Source: Taklimakanibacter sp021828105 (GTDB lineage Bacteria; Pseudomonadota; Alphaproteobacteria; Rhizobiales; Aestuariivirgaceae). Taken from it: a DNA stretch of 64,000 nt. Within the stretch, counting starts at the first letter, position 1. Each line of letters opens with the position of its first letter. Positions 17,830 through 26,596 of this stretch are shown here, in pieces. The position numbers and the translations under genes are program-made. Under the pieces are notes generated by a model. The model made no database searches. It saw nothing but the letters and a program-made list of their open reading frames with translations, and had not been told where the DNA came from. The stretch spans positions 1-64,000 of the forward strand of contig JAKATG010000004.1 of the NCBI GenBank assembly GCA_021828105.1, read 5' to 3'.

Positions 17830-18903
17830 CTAGGCAGGTCCGCCGCCGGCCAATTCGCCGCGATCGACGTTCATTTGCGCAAAGCGCCGCCGATATTCCG
17901 CAGGCGTCATGCCGGTATGGCGTTTGAACAGGCTGCGAAAGAAGGCGATGTCGGCATAGCCGGTCTTGGCGCATACCGTCTGGATGGAGCCTGCGCCGCG
18001 CTCCAGCAGCTCCCTGGCCGCCGACATGCGCAGCATCTGCACATAGGCGCCGGGCAGCGAGCCGGTCGCGGCCTTGAAGCGGCGGATGAAGTTGCGGGCG
18101 CTCATGCCGATGCGCTGGGCGAGGGCGTCGATCGACACGTCGTCGTCGAAATGTCCTCTGAGATATTCCTCGGCCGCGCGGATCTTGTCGTCGGAATGCG
18201 GGCGCGACAGTGGCAGCACCGCATAGCCCGACTGCCGGCCGCGCGGCATGCTGACGAGCAGCGACTTGGCGCAGTGCAGCGCCACCTCGTGGCCGCAGAA
18301 TTTCTCCACCAGATAGAGGCTGAGATCGATCGAAGCATAGACGCCGCCGCTGCACAGGAGCCGCCCGTCCTCGGTCACGAACTGCTCCGTCCGCCAATGA
18401 ACCTTGGGGTAGCGCTGGCGCAAGATGTCGGCGACACCCCAATGAGTGGTCGCCTGCCGGCCGTCGAGAAGCCCGGCTTCGGCGAGGAAATAGACGCCGG
18501 TGCAGATGCCGGCGATATAGGCGCCGCGCGAATGCCATTTGCGCAGCCAGGGCAGGAGCCGCGTCTCCTGCGCGACCCGATCGCGCAGGTCCCAGCCGGA
18601 CGCCGGCACGATGACGACGTCCGTATGCTTGATGTCGTCGATCGCCATCTCGGGGACGAGGCCCAAAGAGCAGAGGCTGGTCACGCTGCCGCCGTCGACC
18701 GAGGCGACCGTCACCTTGAATTGCGGCTGCGGCGTCTCGCCATGCAGCCAGTTCCACAGCACGCCGGCGGAGTGGAAGACTTCCAAGGGGCCGATCGCCG
18801 TCGAGGCATAGCCGCCCTCGACCAGGACGATCGTCACATCGATCACCTTGTTGCCGGTTTTTGCCGAGGCCGCCGGCTTTACGGCTTTGGCTCGTTTAGC
18901 CAT
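17830..18903 (-). CDS. GlxA-type AraC-family regulator with DJ-1/PfpI domain
   Basis: 357 residues from ATG at 18903. The N-terminal half (about 20-195) is a class I glutamine amidotransferase-like DJ-1/PfpI domain with the nucleophile-elbow Cys in AGICTGVYFLAEAG; the C-terminal 100 residues are an AraC helix-turn-helix pair (ALAQRIGMSARNFIRRFKAA and VCAKTGYADIAFFRSLFKRH). These proteins sense a small metabolite and activate nearby operons. Its start overlaps the VOC gene stop by 8 bases, so VOC, this regulator and OsmC form one transcription unit. Confidence 0.9.
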   Translation of the reverse strand: MAKRAKAVKPAASAKTGNKVIDVTIVLVEGGYASTAIGPLEVFHSAGVLWNWLHGETPQPQFKVTVASVDGGSVTSLCSLGLVPEMAIDDIKHTDVVIVPASGWDLRDRVAQETRLLPWLRKWHSRGAYIAGICTGVYFLAEAGLLDGRQATTHWGVADILRQRYPKVHWRTEQFVTEDGRLLCSGGVYASIDLSLYLVEKFCGHEVALHCAKSLLVSMPRGRQSGYAVLPLSRPHSDDKIRAAEEYLRGHFDDDVSIDALAQRIGMSARNFIRRFKAATGSLPGAYVQMLRMSAARELLERGAGSIQTVCAKTGYADIAFFRSLFKRHTGMTPAEYRRRFAQMNVDRGELAGGGPA

Positions 18904-19333
18904 GGTCGTTCTCCGAACCGCCCCTGTCGATCGGCTGCCACAGGCCGAGCTGCGCACCGACCGCATCGAGGATGAGCGCGATCCGCGCGATGCCGGGAAA
19001 AATGAGGGGAGGGACGAGCACCTTGCCGCCGATGGCCTGGATGCGTTGAAGGACGTCGTCCATGTCGTCCACCTGGATATAGGGCGTCCAATGCGACGGC
19101 ACGCCCTGGTCGCGATGCAGCGAGCTCAGTTGATAGAGCGAGCCGACATCGCGATCGGCGAGTCTCAGGCGGGTGAAGCTGCCGCCATTCACCCGCTGAT
19201 GCTGCGCGGTCCAGCCGAACAGCGCGCCATAAAAGGCCTTGGCGCTCGCGGCATCGGTCGCGGCGAGGTCGATCCAGCAAAAATGCCCGGCCGATCCTGT
19301 TCTGGAAGCTGCGATCGCCGGGACGTCGTGCAC
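18896..19333 (-). CDS. VOC-family (glyoxalase/bleomycin resistance-like) protein
   Basis: 145 residues, one VOC module pair. Start: GHFCWIDLAATDAASAKAFYGALFGW, a typical first strand and helix of the CFP30B-like group; HWTPYIQVDDMDDVLQRIQA opens the second half. Metal ligands of the first half are not obviously conserved, so it may be a binding protein rather than an enzyme. It overlaps the GlxA-type regulator gene. Confidence 0.85.
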   Translation of the reverse strand: MHDVPAIAASRTGSAGHFCWIDLAATDAASAKAFYGALFGWTAQHQRVNGGSFTRLRLADRDVGSLYQLSSLHRDQGVPSHWTPYIQVDDMDDVLQRIQAIGGKVLVPPLIFPGIARIALILDAVGAQLGLWQPIDRGGSENDHG

Positions 19334-19357
19334 CTGCTTGCTCCTTTAAAAGAGATC

Positions 19358-19385
19358 GGGCGCCGCTCCAGTCGTGGCGGCGCCC
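19358..19385 (-). terminator. Intrinsic terminator after the DUF4242 gene
   Basis: GGGCGCCGC and GCGGCGCCC form a perfect 9-base stem with a 10-base loop. On the minus strand it starts 8 bases after the stop at 19393 and is followed by GATCTCTTTT. Confidence 0.6.
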
Positions 19386-19392
19386 GCTTTGC

Positions 19393-19668
19393 TCATGAAT
19401 TCGCCGTCATCGGCTCGACCAGGCTCTTCACTTCGGTGACCTTGGTCGCGGGAAAGCCGCTCAGCCGGGCGTGCTCATGGACCGCGTTTTCATTCTCCGC
19501 GAGGTAGATGCAGAAGGTCTTGTTGTCGACGACATAGGACTGCAGCCACTGCGCCTTGCCGGCGAGCTTGGCCAAAGCGGCGTTGGAGGTCTCCGCGACA
19601 TGCTTCAGCTGATCGCGGTTCAGGCTGCCGACGCCGGGTATCTCGCGTTCGATCACATAGCGTTTCAT
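19393..19668 (-). CDS. DUF4242 (nickel-binding SCO4226-like) small protein
   Basis: 91 residues. The pattern MKRYVIEREIPGVGSLNRDQL, then WLQSYVVDNKTFCIYLAENE, matches DUF4242 proteins, alpha-beta barrel small proteins related to the Streptomyces nickel-binding SCO4226. They often sit beside AraC or cyclase genes. Its role is unknown. The gene is divergent from the GlxA-type regulator at 19815. Confidence 0.82.
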   Translation of the reverse strand: MKRYVIEREIPGVGSLNRDQLKHVAETSNAALAKLAGKAQWLQSYVVDNKTFCIYLAENENAVHEHARLSGFPATKVTEVKSLVEPMTANS

Positions 19669-19814
19669 CGTTCACTCCGTGGGTTGGTTGAGGAGCGCAA
19701 GATGACTCAGTTCCTCACCATAGGGCAGATGGCGGTTTTGACAATGGTGAAGGGTGATCATGCCAATCCCTTTTCCTGGACAGGCCAGGCCTAGCGGATT
19801 AAGGTCTGTCGCAA

Positions 19815-20810
19815 ATGACCAATAACCCTCTAATTCCGCCAAAACGCGTGGTCGAGATCGTCGCGTTCCCGGATCTGCAGCTGCTCGACGTTGCCGGTCC
19901 CTTGCAGGTCTTTGCCTCCGCCAATGAAGCGGCGGGCAAGTCCGGCCGGCCGGCGCCTTACACGGTCAGGGTGGTGGCGGCGGCGGCGCGCATCACCACC
20001 TCCGCCGGCCTCGACCTCCTGGCTGAGCCGCTGCCGTCCGCCGATGCGCCCGTCGACACGCTGATCATCGCCGGTGGCGAGAGCGTCCATGCCGCGTGCG
20101 ATGACAAGGAGCTGGTGCACTGGCTGACGGCCCGGGCCGCGGCGGCGCGGCGCGTCGCCTCGGTCTGCACCGGCGCCTTCCTGCTCGGAGCAGCGGGCCT
20201 GCTCGCCGGCAAGCGCGCGGTGACGCATTGGGCCGATTGCGATCGCCTGGCGCGGAGCTTTCCCGATACGCGCGTCGACATGAATGCCATATTCGTTCGC
20301 GATGGGCGCTTGTGGACCTCGGCCGGCGTCACCGCCGGCATCGATCTCGCGCTGGCGATGGTCGAGGACGATGTCGGCCACGCCATCGCCGCCGCGGTCG
20401 CGCGCGAGCTGGTGGTCTTCCTCAAGCGTCCCGGCGGCCAGGCGCAGTTCAGCGCGGTGCTGACCTTCCAGGAGCGCGATCGCGAATTCGACCGCTTGCA
20501 TGGCTGGATGGCGGGTCATCTCGCCGAAGACCTGTCGGTTTCGGCACTCGCCGGGCGCATGGGCATGAGCGAGCGCAGCCTGCTGCGCCATTATCGCGCC
20601 AGCATGGGCGTGACTCCGGCGCGCGCCGTCGAGAAAATGCGGGTCGAGGCGGCCTGTCAATTGCTCGCCACCACGCGCGATCCGGTGAAGCGGGTCGCAC
20701 GGCGCTGCGGCTTTGGATCGGAAGAGACCATGCGGCGCAGCTTCATCCGGCAGATCGCCGTGGCACCACATGATTATCGGTCGCGCTTTTCCTCGTCGGC
20801 AAGCCTCTAG
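19815..20810 (+). CDS. GlxA-type AraC-family regulator with DJ-1/PfpI domain (second copy)
   Basis: 331 residues. N-terminal amidotransferase-like domain with VCTGAFLLGAAGLLAGKRA (nucleophile Cys) and C-terminal AraC domain (ALAGRMGMSERSLLRHYRA, VARRCGFGSEETMRRSF). It is related to but diverged from the regulator at 17830. It is likely the regulator of the divergent DUF4242 gene. The start has no strong Shine-Dalgarno, and other in-frame starts downstream are not better. Confidence 0.9.
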   Translation: MTNNPLIPPKRVVEIVAFPDLQLLDVAGPLQVFASANEAAGKSGRPAPYTVRVVAAAARITTSAGLDLLAEPLPSADAPVDTLIIAGGESVHAACDDKELVHWLTARAAAARRVASVCTGAFLLGAAGLLAGKRAVTHWADCDRLARSFPDTRVDMNAIFVRDGRLWTSAGVTAGIDLALAMVEDDVGHAIAAAVARELVVFLKRPGGQAQFSAVLTFQERDREFDRLHGWMAGHLAEDLSVSALAGRMGMSERSLLRHYRASMGVTPARAVEKMRVEAACQLLATTRDPVKRVARRCGFGSEETMRRSFIRQIAVAPHDYRSRFSSSASL

Positions 20811-20844
20811 CTGGACGCGCCGACTGCGACCCTCCCTACAGAAA

Positions 20845-21852
20845 TCAGAACACCTTTGCGATGTAGCTATGCACCAACGACTTGCGACCGAGGCCGGCAT
20901 TGTGCTTCGACGCAGCGAGTCGCAAGTTTCCGCCCGACAACGCGATGGCGAGTGAAAGATGCTTGAGCCCCCAGCTCACATTGGTTCGCGCATCGGTAAG
21001 ATTGGAGCAGTCGCCCTCGAAACCCATGCCGCGCGCCGTCTGGCATTTCAGCTGATAGACGCCGATCTCGCCGGCGCGTCCGAGCGCGTAAGGATTATAG
21101 CCGGACTCGACTTCAGCGATGCGCAGCGCGAACCAGATTGGCACGCCATAGGACGGCGCAATCTCGCGGATGATCTCGGCGATCCGCACTTCGTCGGCCT
21201 CACGGATCGGCAAGGCCTCGCCTAGAATGTCGTCCTTCACTTCGCGCGGGCCGCTACGCAGCACCTTGCTCATCGACGCGGGTTCTAAGCGCGCAATCTC
21301 GTGCGGCTCGGTCTCGTCCCGCTTCGAGACTACAGCAGAGGCGGGTTCTAAAAGCGCAATATCGTGCGGCTCGTGCGGCTCGTGCGGCTCGGTCTCGTCC
21401 TGCTTCGAGACCACGACGGAGGTGGGCTCCAAAAGCGCAATCTCGTGCGGCTCGATCTCGTCCTGCTTCGAGACTACAACAGAGGCGAGTTCTAAACGCG
21501 CAATCTTGTGCGGTTTGATCTCGCCTCGCTTCGAGACCACAACAGAAGCAGTCTCGGGCTTCTTGTCTGCCACGGCTAGTTTGGCCAGCTTCTTGCGCGG
21601 CGTGAGGCCAACCTTTTTGAGGATCTTCTTCGTTGCCTTGCCTGCGGCAGCCGCTTTCTTATGCGCTTTGAGGATTCCCACCTTTTTGATCTTGCCAAGC
21701 TTTTTGGCGTTCATGACGGTGAAATAGTCTTGCTTCGAGATCGCGCGCCAGGCATGTGCGCTGGGATCTGCCGTTCCTCTCGCTTCGGCCGGACCAGAAA
21801 GAACGGTCCCGGCCAGCAGCGCTGCGAGAAGCAGCGCATGGATCGCCGTCAT
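20845..21852 (-). CDS. Lytic transglycosylase with a tandem-repeat linker
   Basis: 335 residues. A signal peptide (residues 1-25, ending PAEARG) leads to a Lys/Ala-rich basic segment, then about 95 residues of tandem repeats (SVVVSKQDEIEPHEIALLEP type), then a C-terminal SLT domain (about 225-335) with the catalytic Glu in IAEVESGYNPYALG, a variant GVYQL in place of the usual GLMQ, and a KHNAGLG block. It should cleave the glycan strands of peptidoglycan. The linker is unusual (see findings). Divergent from nothing close; a 330-base gap follows its start. Confidence 0.85.
   Translation of the reverse strand: MTAIHALLLAALLAGTVLSGPAEARGTADPSAHAWRAISKQDYFTVMNAKKLGKIKKVGILKAHKKAAAAGKATKKILKKVGLTPRKKLAKLAVADKKPETASVVVSKRGEIKPHKIARLELASVVVSKQDEIEPHEIALLEPTSVVVSKQDETEPHEPHEPHDIALLEPASAVVSKRDETEPHEIARLEPASMSKVLRSGPREVKDDILGEALPIREADEVRIAEIIREIAPSYGVPIWFALRIAEVESGYNPYALGRAGEIGVYQLKCQTARGMGFEGDCSNLTDARTNVSWGLKHLSLAIALSGGNLRLAASKHNAGLGRKSLVHSYIAKVF
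21278..21552 (-). repeat. In-frame tandem repeat array (about 63 bases per unit) in the transglycosylase gene
   Basis: Four copies of a 21-residue unit beginning (A/T)S(V/A)VVSK(R/Q) and ending (A)LLEP or ARLEP. The third copy is longer because a 9-base piece (encoding EPH) is itself tripled at about 21363-21392. All units stay in frame. Confidence 0.8.
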
Positions 21853-22031
21853 TCCAGTATCCCCGTTTATTTAGGCGTCCCCTCGCTGGTGTGAGATCCT
21901 CCGTCACGACCAGCAGTGAGATGTCCTAGAAGCCTAAGGGATGTAGCAAAATTAAAATGCTCTCGGATCAGTTTGTAAGCAAGAAATTAAGGATATCATC
22001 GTAAAGGCGCCGAGAAAATATTAAGCAAATC
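21853..22031. other. Intergenic region upstream of the transglycosylase gene
   Basis: AT-rich compared with its surroundings (for example around 21945-22035) and without an open frame of note. It should carry the promoter of the transglycosylase gene; no clear -35/-10 pair or operator is visible. The rest of the gap to 22189 holds a degraded coding remnant listed separately. Confidence 0.5.
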
Positions 22032-22186
22032 TTATGAAATTTCTGGGTCAGGCGTGTGCTCCGGCAACGTCGGCTTCGTCGCGAGAAATTCATCGAGATG
22101 ACGGCCTTCGATAAGGCGATCGCCGCATCGAGACTTGTGAGGCCGCGCTCACGCAGCGAAGATGCGAAGAGACGTTTTAGATCTGG
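22032..22186 (-). pseudogene. Degraded coding remnant downstream of rmuC
   Basis: On the minus strand one frame reads LFASSLRERGLTSLDAAIAL and then, after a one-base shift near 22110, GRHLDEFLATKPTLPEHTP down to a TAA at 22032. Each half looks protein-like and they join naturally, but there is no start codon, because rmuC ends just upstream. It is probably the C-terminus of a lost gene. I do not recognise the family. Confidence 0.3.
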
Positions 22187-22189
22187 CCG

Positions 22190-23350
22190 TTAGCGGCCCT
22201 GCACCAGCCGGAGCTGCGCTTCCTCGGCCGTGACCTTGGCCGGCTCCTCGACATCGAGCTGCTCGATGCGAAGCCCGCGCTTGGTGATCTTGTCGGCGGA
22301 AAGGCCGAGCTTCTCGAGATCGCCGCTCGCCTGGCCGAAATGGCGCTGCAGGTCGAGCACACGCTCCTTGAGCCGGCCGACATCCTCGAGGAGGCGCGTT
22401 ACCTCGATCTTGATGACGCCGGCCTGCTCGCGCATGCGCGCATCCTTGAAGATCGCCTGCATGGTCTGGATCAAGAGCATCAGGATGTTGGGCGAGGCGA
22501 TGATGACGCGCTCGCGATGCGCCTTCTGGAGGACGTCCTCGAAGCGCTCATAGAGATCGGCATAGATGGATTCCGACGGCACGAACATGATCGCCGGCTC
22601 TTGCGTCTCGCCGGCGATCAGATATTTGCCGGCGATGTCCTTCACATGATGGATGACGTCCCGGCGCAGGCGCGTCTCGGCGGCGCGGATGTCGTTCTCC
22701 CCCGTCGCCGCCTTGAGCGCATTAAAGGCCTCGAGCGGGAATTTCGCGTCGATGACGAGGCCGAGCTCGGACTCGGGCAGCCTGATCAGGCAGTCGGGCC
22801 GCGAGCCGTTGGAGAGCGTCGTCTGGAACGTGTAAGCCTGGGCATGGAGCCCGTCGCGGATGATCGCCTCCATGCGGGCCTGGCCGTAAGCGCCCCGCGC
22901 CTGCTTGTTGGCGAGGATGTCCTTGAGCGAGACCATCTCGGAGGAGAGCTGGGTCAGATTGGCTTGTGCCGTGTCGATCACCGCGAGCCTCTCATAGAGA
23001 TGCTTGAGCGACAGGTGGGTGCGCTCGGCCTGCTCGTTGAGGCCGCGGCCGAGCCTATGGCTCACCTGGTCGAGCCGTTCATCGAGGGTGCGGGCAAGAT
23101 GCTGCTGACCGCTCTGCGCCTGGTCGGCGAAGCTCCTGAGCTGGCCCGCCATTTCGGCGAGGCGGAATTCGAGCTCGCTTGCGCGCCGCATCGTCTCGAG
23201 GCTTTCATCGTATCTTTGCCTCTGGCTGCGCCAGGCGAGCACCGCGGTCATGATGAGGAGAAGGAGAGCGAGGCCTGCGCCGGCGAGCAGGATCTGGCCG
23301 AGGTTGAAAGCCTGGCCGCCGATCTGGAGAATGGTCTGGTCGAGGGTCAT
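22190..23350 (-). CDS. rmuC: DNA recombination protein RmuC
   Basis: 386 residues. One N-terminal membrane helix (LGQILLAGAGLALLLLIMTAV), a coiled coil (about 45-130) and the RmuC nuclease-like domain with LPESELGLVIDAKFPLEAF, HVKDIAGKYL and TQEPAIMFVPSESIYADLY, all family blocks. RmuC limits inversions at short inverted repeats. ATG at 23350 has GAGGGG ahead. It stands alone, divergent from a small exported protein gene. Confidence 0.94.
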   Translation of the reverse strand: MTLDQTILQIGGQAFNLGQILLAGAGLALLLLIMTAVLAWRSQRQRYDESLETMRRASELEFRLAEMAGQLRSFADQAQSGQQHLARTLDERLDQVSHRLGRGLNEQAERTHLSLKHLYERLAVIDTAQANLTQLSSEMVSLKDILANKQARGAYGQARMEAIIRDGLHAQAYTFQTTLSNGSRPDCLIRLPESELGLVIDAKFPLEAFNALKAATGENDIRAAETRLRRDVIHHVKDIAGKYLIAGETQEPAIMFVPSESIYADLYERFEDVLQKAHRERVIIASPNILMLLIQTMQAIFKDARMREQAGVIKIEVTRLLEDVGRLKERVLDLQRHFGQASGDLEKLGLSADKITKRGLRIEQLDVEEPAKVTAEEAQLRLVQGR

Positions 23351-23453
23351 CCCCTCATCTTATGCGATTCGGGCCCACAAATACAAAACAAGAACGAGCT
23401 TTGTCACAAAGACGGCAGATTTAACCCTCATATTTTACGCAGGGAGACAAGTT

Positions 23454-23861
23454 ATGCGTCGTTTGATGATTTTGATCGTGACAGTCATGCTGACCGGATC
23501 CGTTGCCATGGCCGCGGAGATCAGCGGCCGCTATGTGCTGGAAAAGGTCGAGCAGGGCTTCCTGCGCCTCGACAGCGAGACCGGCGCCATGGCGCTCTGC
23601 ACTGCCAGAGCGGGGGTCTGGGAGTGCGACGCCATCAAGGATCAGGGCCTCGATCTGACCGCGGAGCTGGCCCGGCTCAAGGCCGACAATGAAAAGCTGA
23701 AAGCCCGTGTTGCCGAGCTGGAGAAAGGCGCCGGCGCGACAAAACTGCCGAGCGATCAAGAGGTTGACCGGATGATGGATATCTTCGGCAAGATGTTCGA
23801 CCGCTTCCTCGACTTCGCGCGCGAGATGGACAGCAAGACCAAGGACGGGACATCGCTCTAA
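23454..23861 (+). CDS. Small exported hypothetical protein with a coiled coil
   Basis: 135 residues from ATG at 23454, preceded by AGGGAG. A signal peptide (1-22, ending AMA) is followed by a compact beta region with two Cys (MALCTARAGVWEC), then a leucine-zipper-like coiled coil (LARLKADNEKLKARVAELEK) and an acidic helical tail. The pattern resembles small Rhizobiales periplasmic proteins with a GVWEC motif, function unknown. Confidence 0.75.
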   Translation: MRRLMILIVTVMLTGSVAMAAEISGRYVLEKVEQGFLRLDSETGAMALCTARAGVWECDAIKDQGLDLTAELARLKADNEKLKARVAELEKGAGATKLPSDQEVDRMMDIFGKMFDRFLDFAREMDSKTKDGTSL

Positions 23862-23868
23862 ACAATGA

Positions 23869-23899
23869 GACCCGTCCATCCGCACGGGATGGACGGGTC
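23869..23899 (+). terminator. Terminator-like hairpin after the small exported protein
   Basis: GACCCGTCCATCC and GGATGGACGGGTC are perfect 13-base arms around GCACG, starting 7 bases after the stop at 23861. The downstream bases CTTGG lack a T-run, so it may act as a weak or RNA-stabilising terminator. Confidence 0.55.
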
Positions 23900-24124
23900 C
23901 TTGGCACACGCAAGCTCGGGACGGCGACAGGAGCCGCGCGCGCCAACTCGTTCACGACGAAGGATCACAACAAGGAAGCTGCTGCTTCCCCAGGCACATC
24001 AGTCCTGAATGATCCCCCGCTGGATCGAGGGGCAGGTTGATCTCCGTTCGTGGTCACATCGGGGTGAGACTGTGGCAAACATCGGGCAAATTCGCGTCAG
24101 CACCAAGGACATTTGGTTGACTAT

Positions 24125-25084
24125 TCAACTAAAACTGTCCGTAGCGTTAATGAGCGCCGAGGCCAGCCCAGGCTCAGTGCCCGTATGTCCCGCATCGGGA
24201 ACGATATCGAGACGAGCCTTAGGCCAGGCCTTGTGCAGATCCCAGGCGCTGCGCATCGGTGTCGTCACGTCGTACCGGCCCTGGACGATCACGCCGGGTA
24301 TGCGCTCGAGACGGTCAATTCGCTTGAGCAGTTCGCCATCGCTGCCAAAGAAGCCGTGATTGACGAAATAGTGGTTCTCGATGCGCGCGAATGCATAGGC
24401 GAAACGGTCATCGGCCGCCTGCGCGACACGCTCGGCATTGGGCAGGAGCGAGAGGCATGTGCTTTCCCAGACACTCCAGGCTCGGGCGCAGAGCCGCAAT
24501 GCATTCTCGTCGCTGCCGGTGAGCCGCTTGTGATAGGCGGTGATCATGTCATGTCGCTCGATCTCGGGAATGGGCGCCAGATAGGCCTCCCAGGCATCGG
24601 GAAAGATCCAGCTGGCGCCTTCCTGATAGAACCATCTGAGCTCCGACTGGCGCAGCAGGAAGACGCTGCGCAGGATGAGCTCGCTCACCCGCTCAGGGTG
24701 GGTCTCGGCATAAGCGAGCGCCAGCGTCGTTCCCCAGGATCCGCCCAGCACCTGCCAGCGCTCGATGCCGAGCGTTTCACGCAAGCGCTCCATATCGGCC
24801 ACCAGATCCCAGGTCGTATTCTCGCGCAATTCACCGAAGGGGGTCGATCTTCCGCAGCCGCGCTGGTCGAACAGGATGATGCGATAGGCTTTGGGGTTAT
24901 GGAAGCGGCGCAGGAAAGGGGCGATGCCGCCGCCAGGGCCGCCATGCAGCACGACGGCCGGTTTGCCGCCGGGTGCCCCGCATTCCTCGAAATAGATCTC
25001 ATGCAGGCTCGAGACCTTGAGGCGTCCGGTGCGATAGGGCTCGATTTCAGGATAGAGCTGTCTGAGCGGGCTTGGAGCATTCAT
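24125..25084 (-). CDS. pip: Proline iminopeptidase
   Basis: 319 residues from ATG at 25084. An alpha/beta hydrolase of the S33 family that removes N-terminal proline from peptides. Seen: VVLHGGPGGGIAPFLRRFH (oxyanion loop HGGPG), DQRGCGRSTP, the nucleophile elbow GGSWGTTLALAYAE, and the late Asp and His in GRYDVTTP and PDAGHTG. A longer upstream frame is not conserved. Divergent from the response regulator gene. Confidence 0.95.
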   Translation of the reverse strand: MNAPSPLRQLYPEIEPYRTGRLKVSSLHEIYFEECGAPGGKPAVVLHGGPGGGIAPFLRRFHNPKAYRIILFDQRGCGRSTPFGELRENTTWDLVADMERLRETLGIERWQVLGGSWGTTLALAYAETHPERVSELILRSVFLLRQSELRWFYQEGASWIFPDAWEAYLAPIPEIERHDMITAYHKRLTGSDENALRLCARAWSVWESTCLSLLPNAERVAQAADDRFAYAFARIENHYFVNHGFFGSDGELLKRIDRLERIPGVIVQGRYDVTTPMRSAWDLHKAWPKARLDIVPDAGHTGTEPGLASALINATDSFS

Positions 25085-25175
25085 GGGGCAAGTCTTGGCC
25101 TTTTCGGGATGAGGCGATAGATTGCGGGGAACGAGAAGAAGATGCCAGCTTGGACTGGTGAATGAAAGGGAGACC

Positions 25176-25832
25176 ATGCCGGCTTATCGGGTCATCATCG
25201 TCGATGATCATCCTTTGTTTCGCGCCGCCTTGAAGCAGGCGCTGAGCGGCGCCTTCAAGGGCATCAAGCTTGACGAGGCCGGCACGCTCGATGCCGTGAC
25301 CGAGCGCCTCGACCGCGACAGCGATGTCGATCTCGTCCTTCTCGATCTCAAGATGCCGGGTGTGCAGGGACTGTCCGGCCTCATGTTTCTGCGCGCCCAG
25401 TATCCTGCGGTCCCGATCGCCATCGTCTCGGCGAGCGATGAGCCCCATGTCATTCGCCGTGCCCTCGATCTGGGCGCTTCGGGCTTCATCCCGAAATCGC
25501 TCGCCGTCGAGGACATGCGCAAGGCCATCGCCGCGATCCTCGAAGGCGGCGTCTGGGCGCCGGAGGGCCTCGGCCCCGGCACGGCTCCCGACAGCGAAGG
25601 CGATGCCCTGGCGCAACGCATCGCGACGCTGACGCCGCAGCAGATGCGTGTCCTCATGATGCTGAAGGAAGGCCTGCTCAACAAGCAGATCGCCTTCCAG
25701 CTCGGCGTCTCGGAAGCCACCGTCAAGGCGCATGTCTCCGCCATCCTGCAGAAGCTCGATGTCTCGAGCCGCACCCAGGCGGTCATCGCGGCGAGCCGCA
25801 TCGACGGCGAAAGCCACGTGCTGACGGAGTAA
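25176..25832 (+). CDS. LuxR/FixJ-type response regulator
   Basis: 218 residues from ATG at 25176 (AAAGGGAG ahead). Receiver domain (about 5-120) with acidic pair VDDHP, phospho-Asp in LVLLDLKMPG and Lys in FIPKS; C-terminal LuxR helix-turn-helix (LTPQQMRVLMMLKEGLLNKQ to GVSEATVKAHVSAILQKL). It lies near a 1177-residue hybrid kinase of the NahK/ErcS group and closely resembles the regulator at 44886, so it is the likely partner of that kinase. Confidence 0.9.
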   Translation: MPAYRVIIVDDHPLFRAALKQALSGAFKGIKLDEAGTLDAVTERLDRDSDVDLVLLDLKMPGVQGLSGLMFLRAQYPAVPIAIVSASDEPHVIRRALDLGASGFIPKSLAVEDMRKAIAAILEGGVWAPEGLGPGTAPDSEGDALAQRIATLTPQQMRVLMMLKEGLLNKQIAFQLGVSEATVKAHVSAILQKLDVSSRTQAVIAASRIDGESHVLTE

Positions 25833-25844
25833 ATCTCAGGGTCA

Positions 25845-26087
25845 TCTCCCTCCGCCGCGCGAAGCGCGGGAGGGTGGCGCGACCTTGCTCCGCCGAAGCG
25901 AAGCAACCTTGCTCGGCCGAAATCAAGCTCCGGCTTCGCGAAGGCGAGAGCGCCGGGTGGGGTTTCTCCGCCGGGAGATGCCAATGATTTACCTGAACTG
26001 CTGGCGAAATCTTCCTTGCGTCGACACCCCACCCGTCGCGCGCTCTGCGCGCGCCACTCTCCCTCCGCCTTCGGCGGCGGAGGGAGA
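25845..26087. repeat. MITE-like palindromic element
   Basis: TCTCCCTCCGCCG at 25845-25857 and its exact complement CGGCGGAGGGAGA at 26075-26087 bound 243 bases. Inside, a second inverted pair CGGGTGGGGT (25954-25963) and ACCCCACCCG (26026-26035) is nested. No open frame fits. The layout matches a short non-autonomous palindromic repeat element lying between two convergent genes. Confidence 0.55.
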
Positions 26088-26098
26088 GCTGGTGCCGT

Positions 26099-26575
26099 CT
26101 ATAAATCGCGCGCCATCAGCACCAGCGAAACGCCCCCGGCCTCAAAGCGTTCGACGACGGTCCACCCGCATTTCAGGTAAAAATCCTCCGCGTCGACCGT
26201 ATAGAGATGAAGCCGCCGCACGGCGTTGCGGCGCGCGTGATCCTCGATCGCCCTGACGAGGCGGCGGGCCACACCTTGCCGGCGGAATTCAGGATCGACA
26301 TAGAGGCTGGCGAGCCAGGGCGAGAGATCATGCGCCGGCTCGAGCTCGTGCAGCACGAGGAGGCAGATGCCGGCGAGCCGCTCGCCGAGCAAGGCGATGA
26401 GGGCGGTCTCCGGGCCCTCCGGCTTCGTCACCAGCCGGGTAAGCTGCGCTGCGCTGTCGGCGACGGTCAGCCCATCATCCTTGAGGAAGGCCTCATGGCG
26501 CCATGAAGCGGCGATCGCGAGCTCCGGGCTTTGTGCCTCGAGCGGCAGGATTGTAGCCGGTGGCCGATCCATCAT
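26099..26575 (-). CDS. GNAT-family N-acetyltransferase
   Basis: 158 residues. Acetyl-CoA site ASLYVDPEFRRQGVARRLVRA (V-x-x-x-x-R-x-x-G-x-A) in mid-protein, followed by RRLHLYTVDAEDFYLKCGW, the standard end of the GNAT fold. Acceptor unknown. It begins 21 bases after the hybrid kinase stop and is probably in its transcription unit. Confidence 0.88.
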   Translation of the reverse strand: MMDRPPATILPLEAQSPELAIAASWRHEAFLKDDGLTVADSAAQLTRLVTKPEGPETALIALLGERLAGICLLVLHELEPAHDLSPWLASLYVDPEFRRQGVARRLVRAIEDHARRNAVRRLHLYTVDAEDFYLKCGWTVVERFEAGGVSLVLMARDL

Positions 26576-26596
26576 GTCGATCCTCTATGCTTCTGT

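Noticed and set aside
21278..21552. CRISPR array
   Set aside because: The repeats are contiguous, in frame and without spacers; they encode protein repeats.
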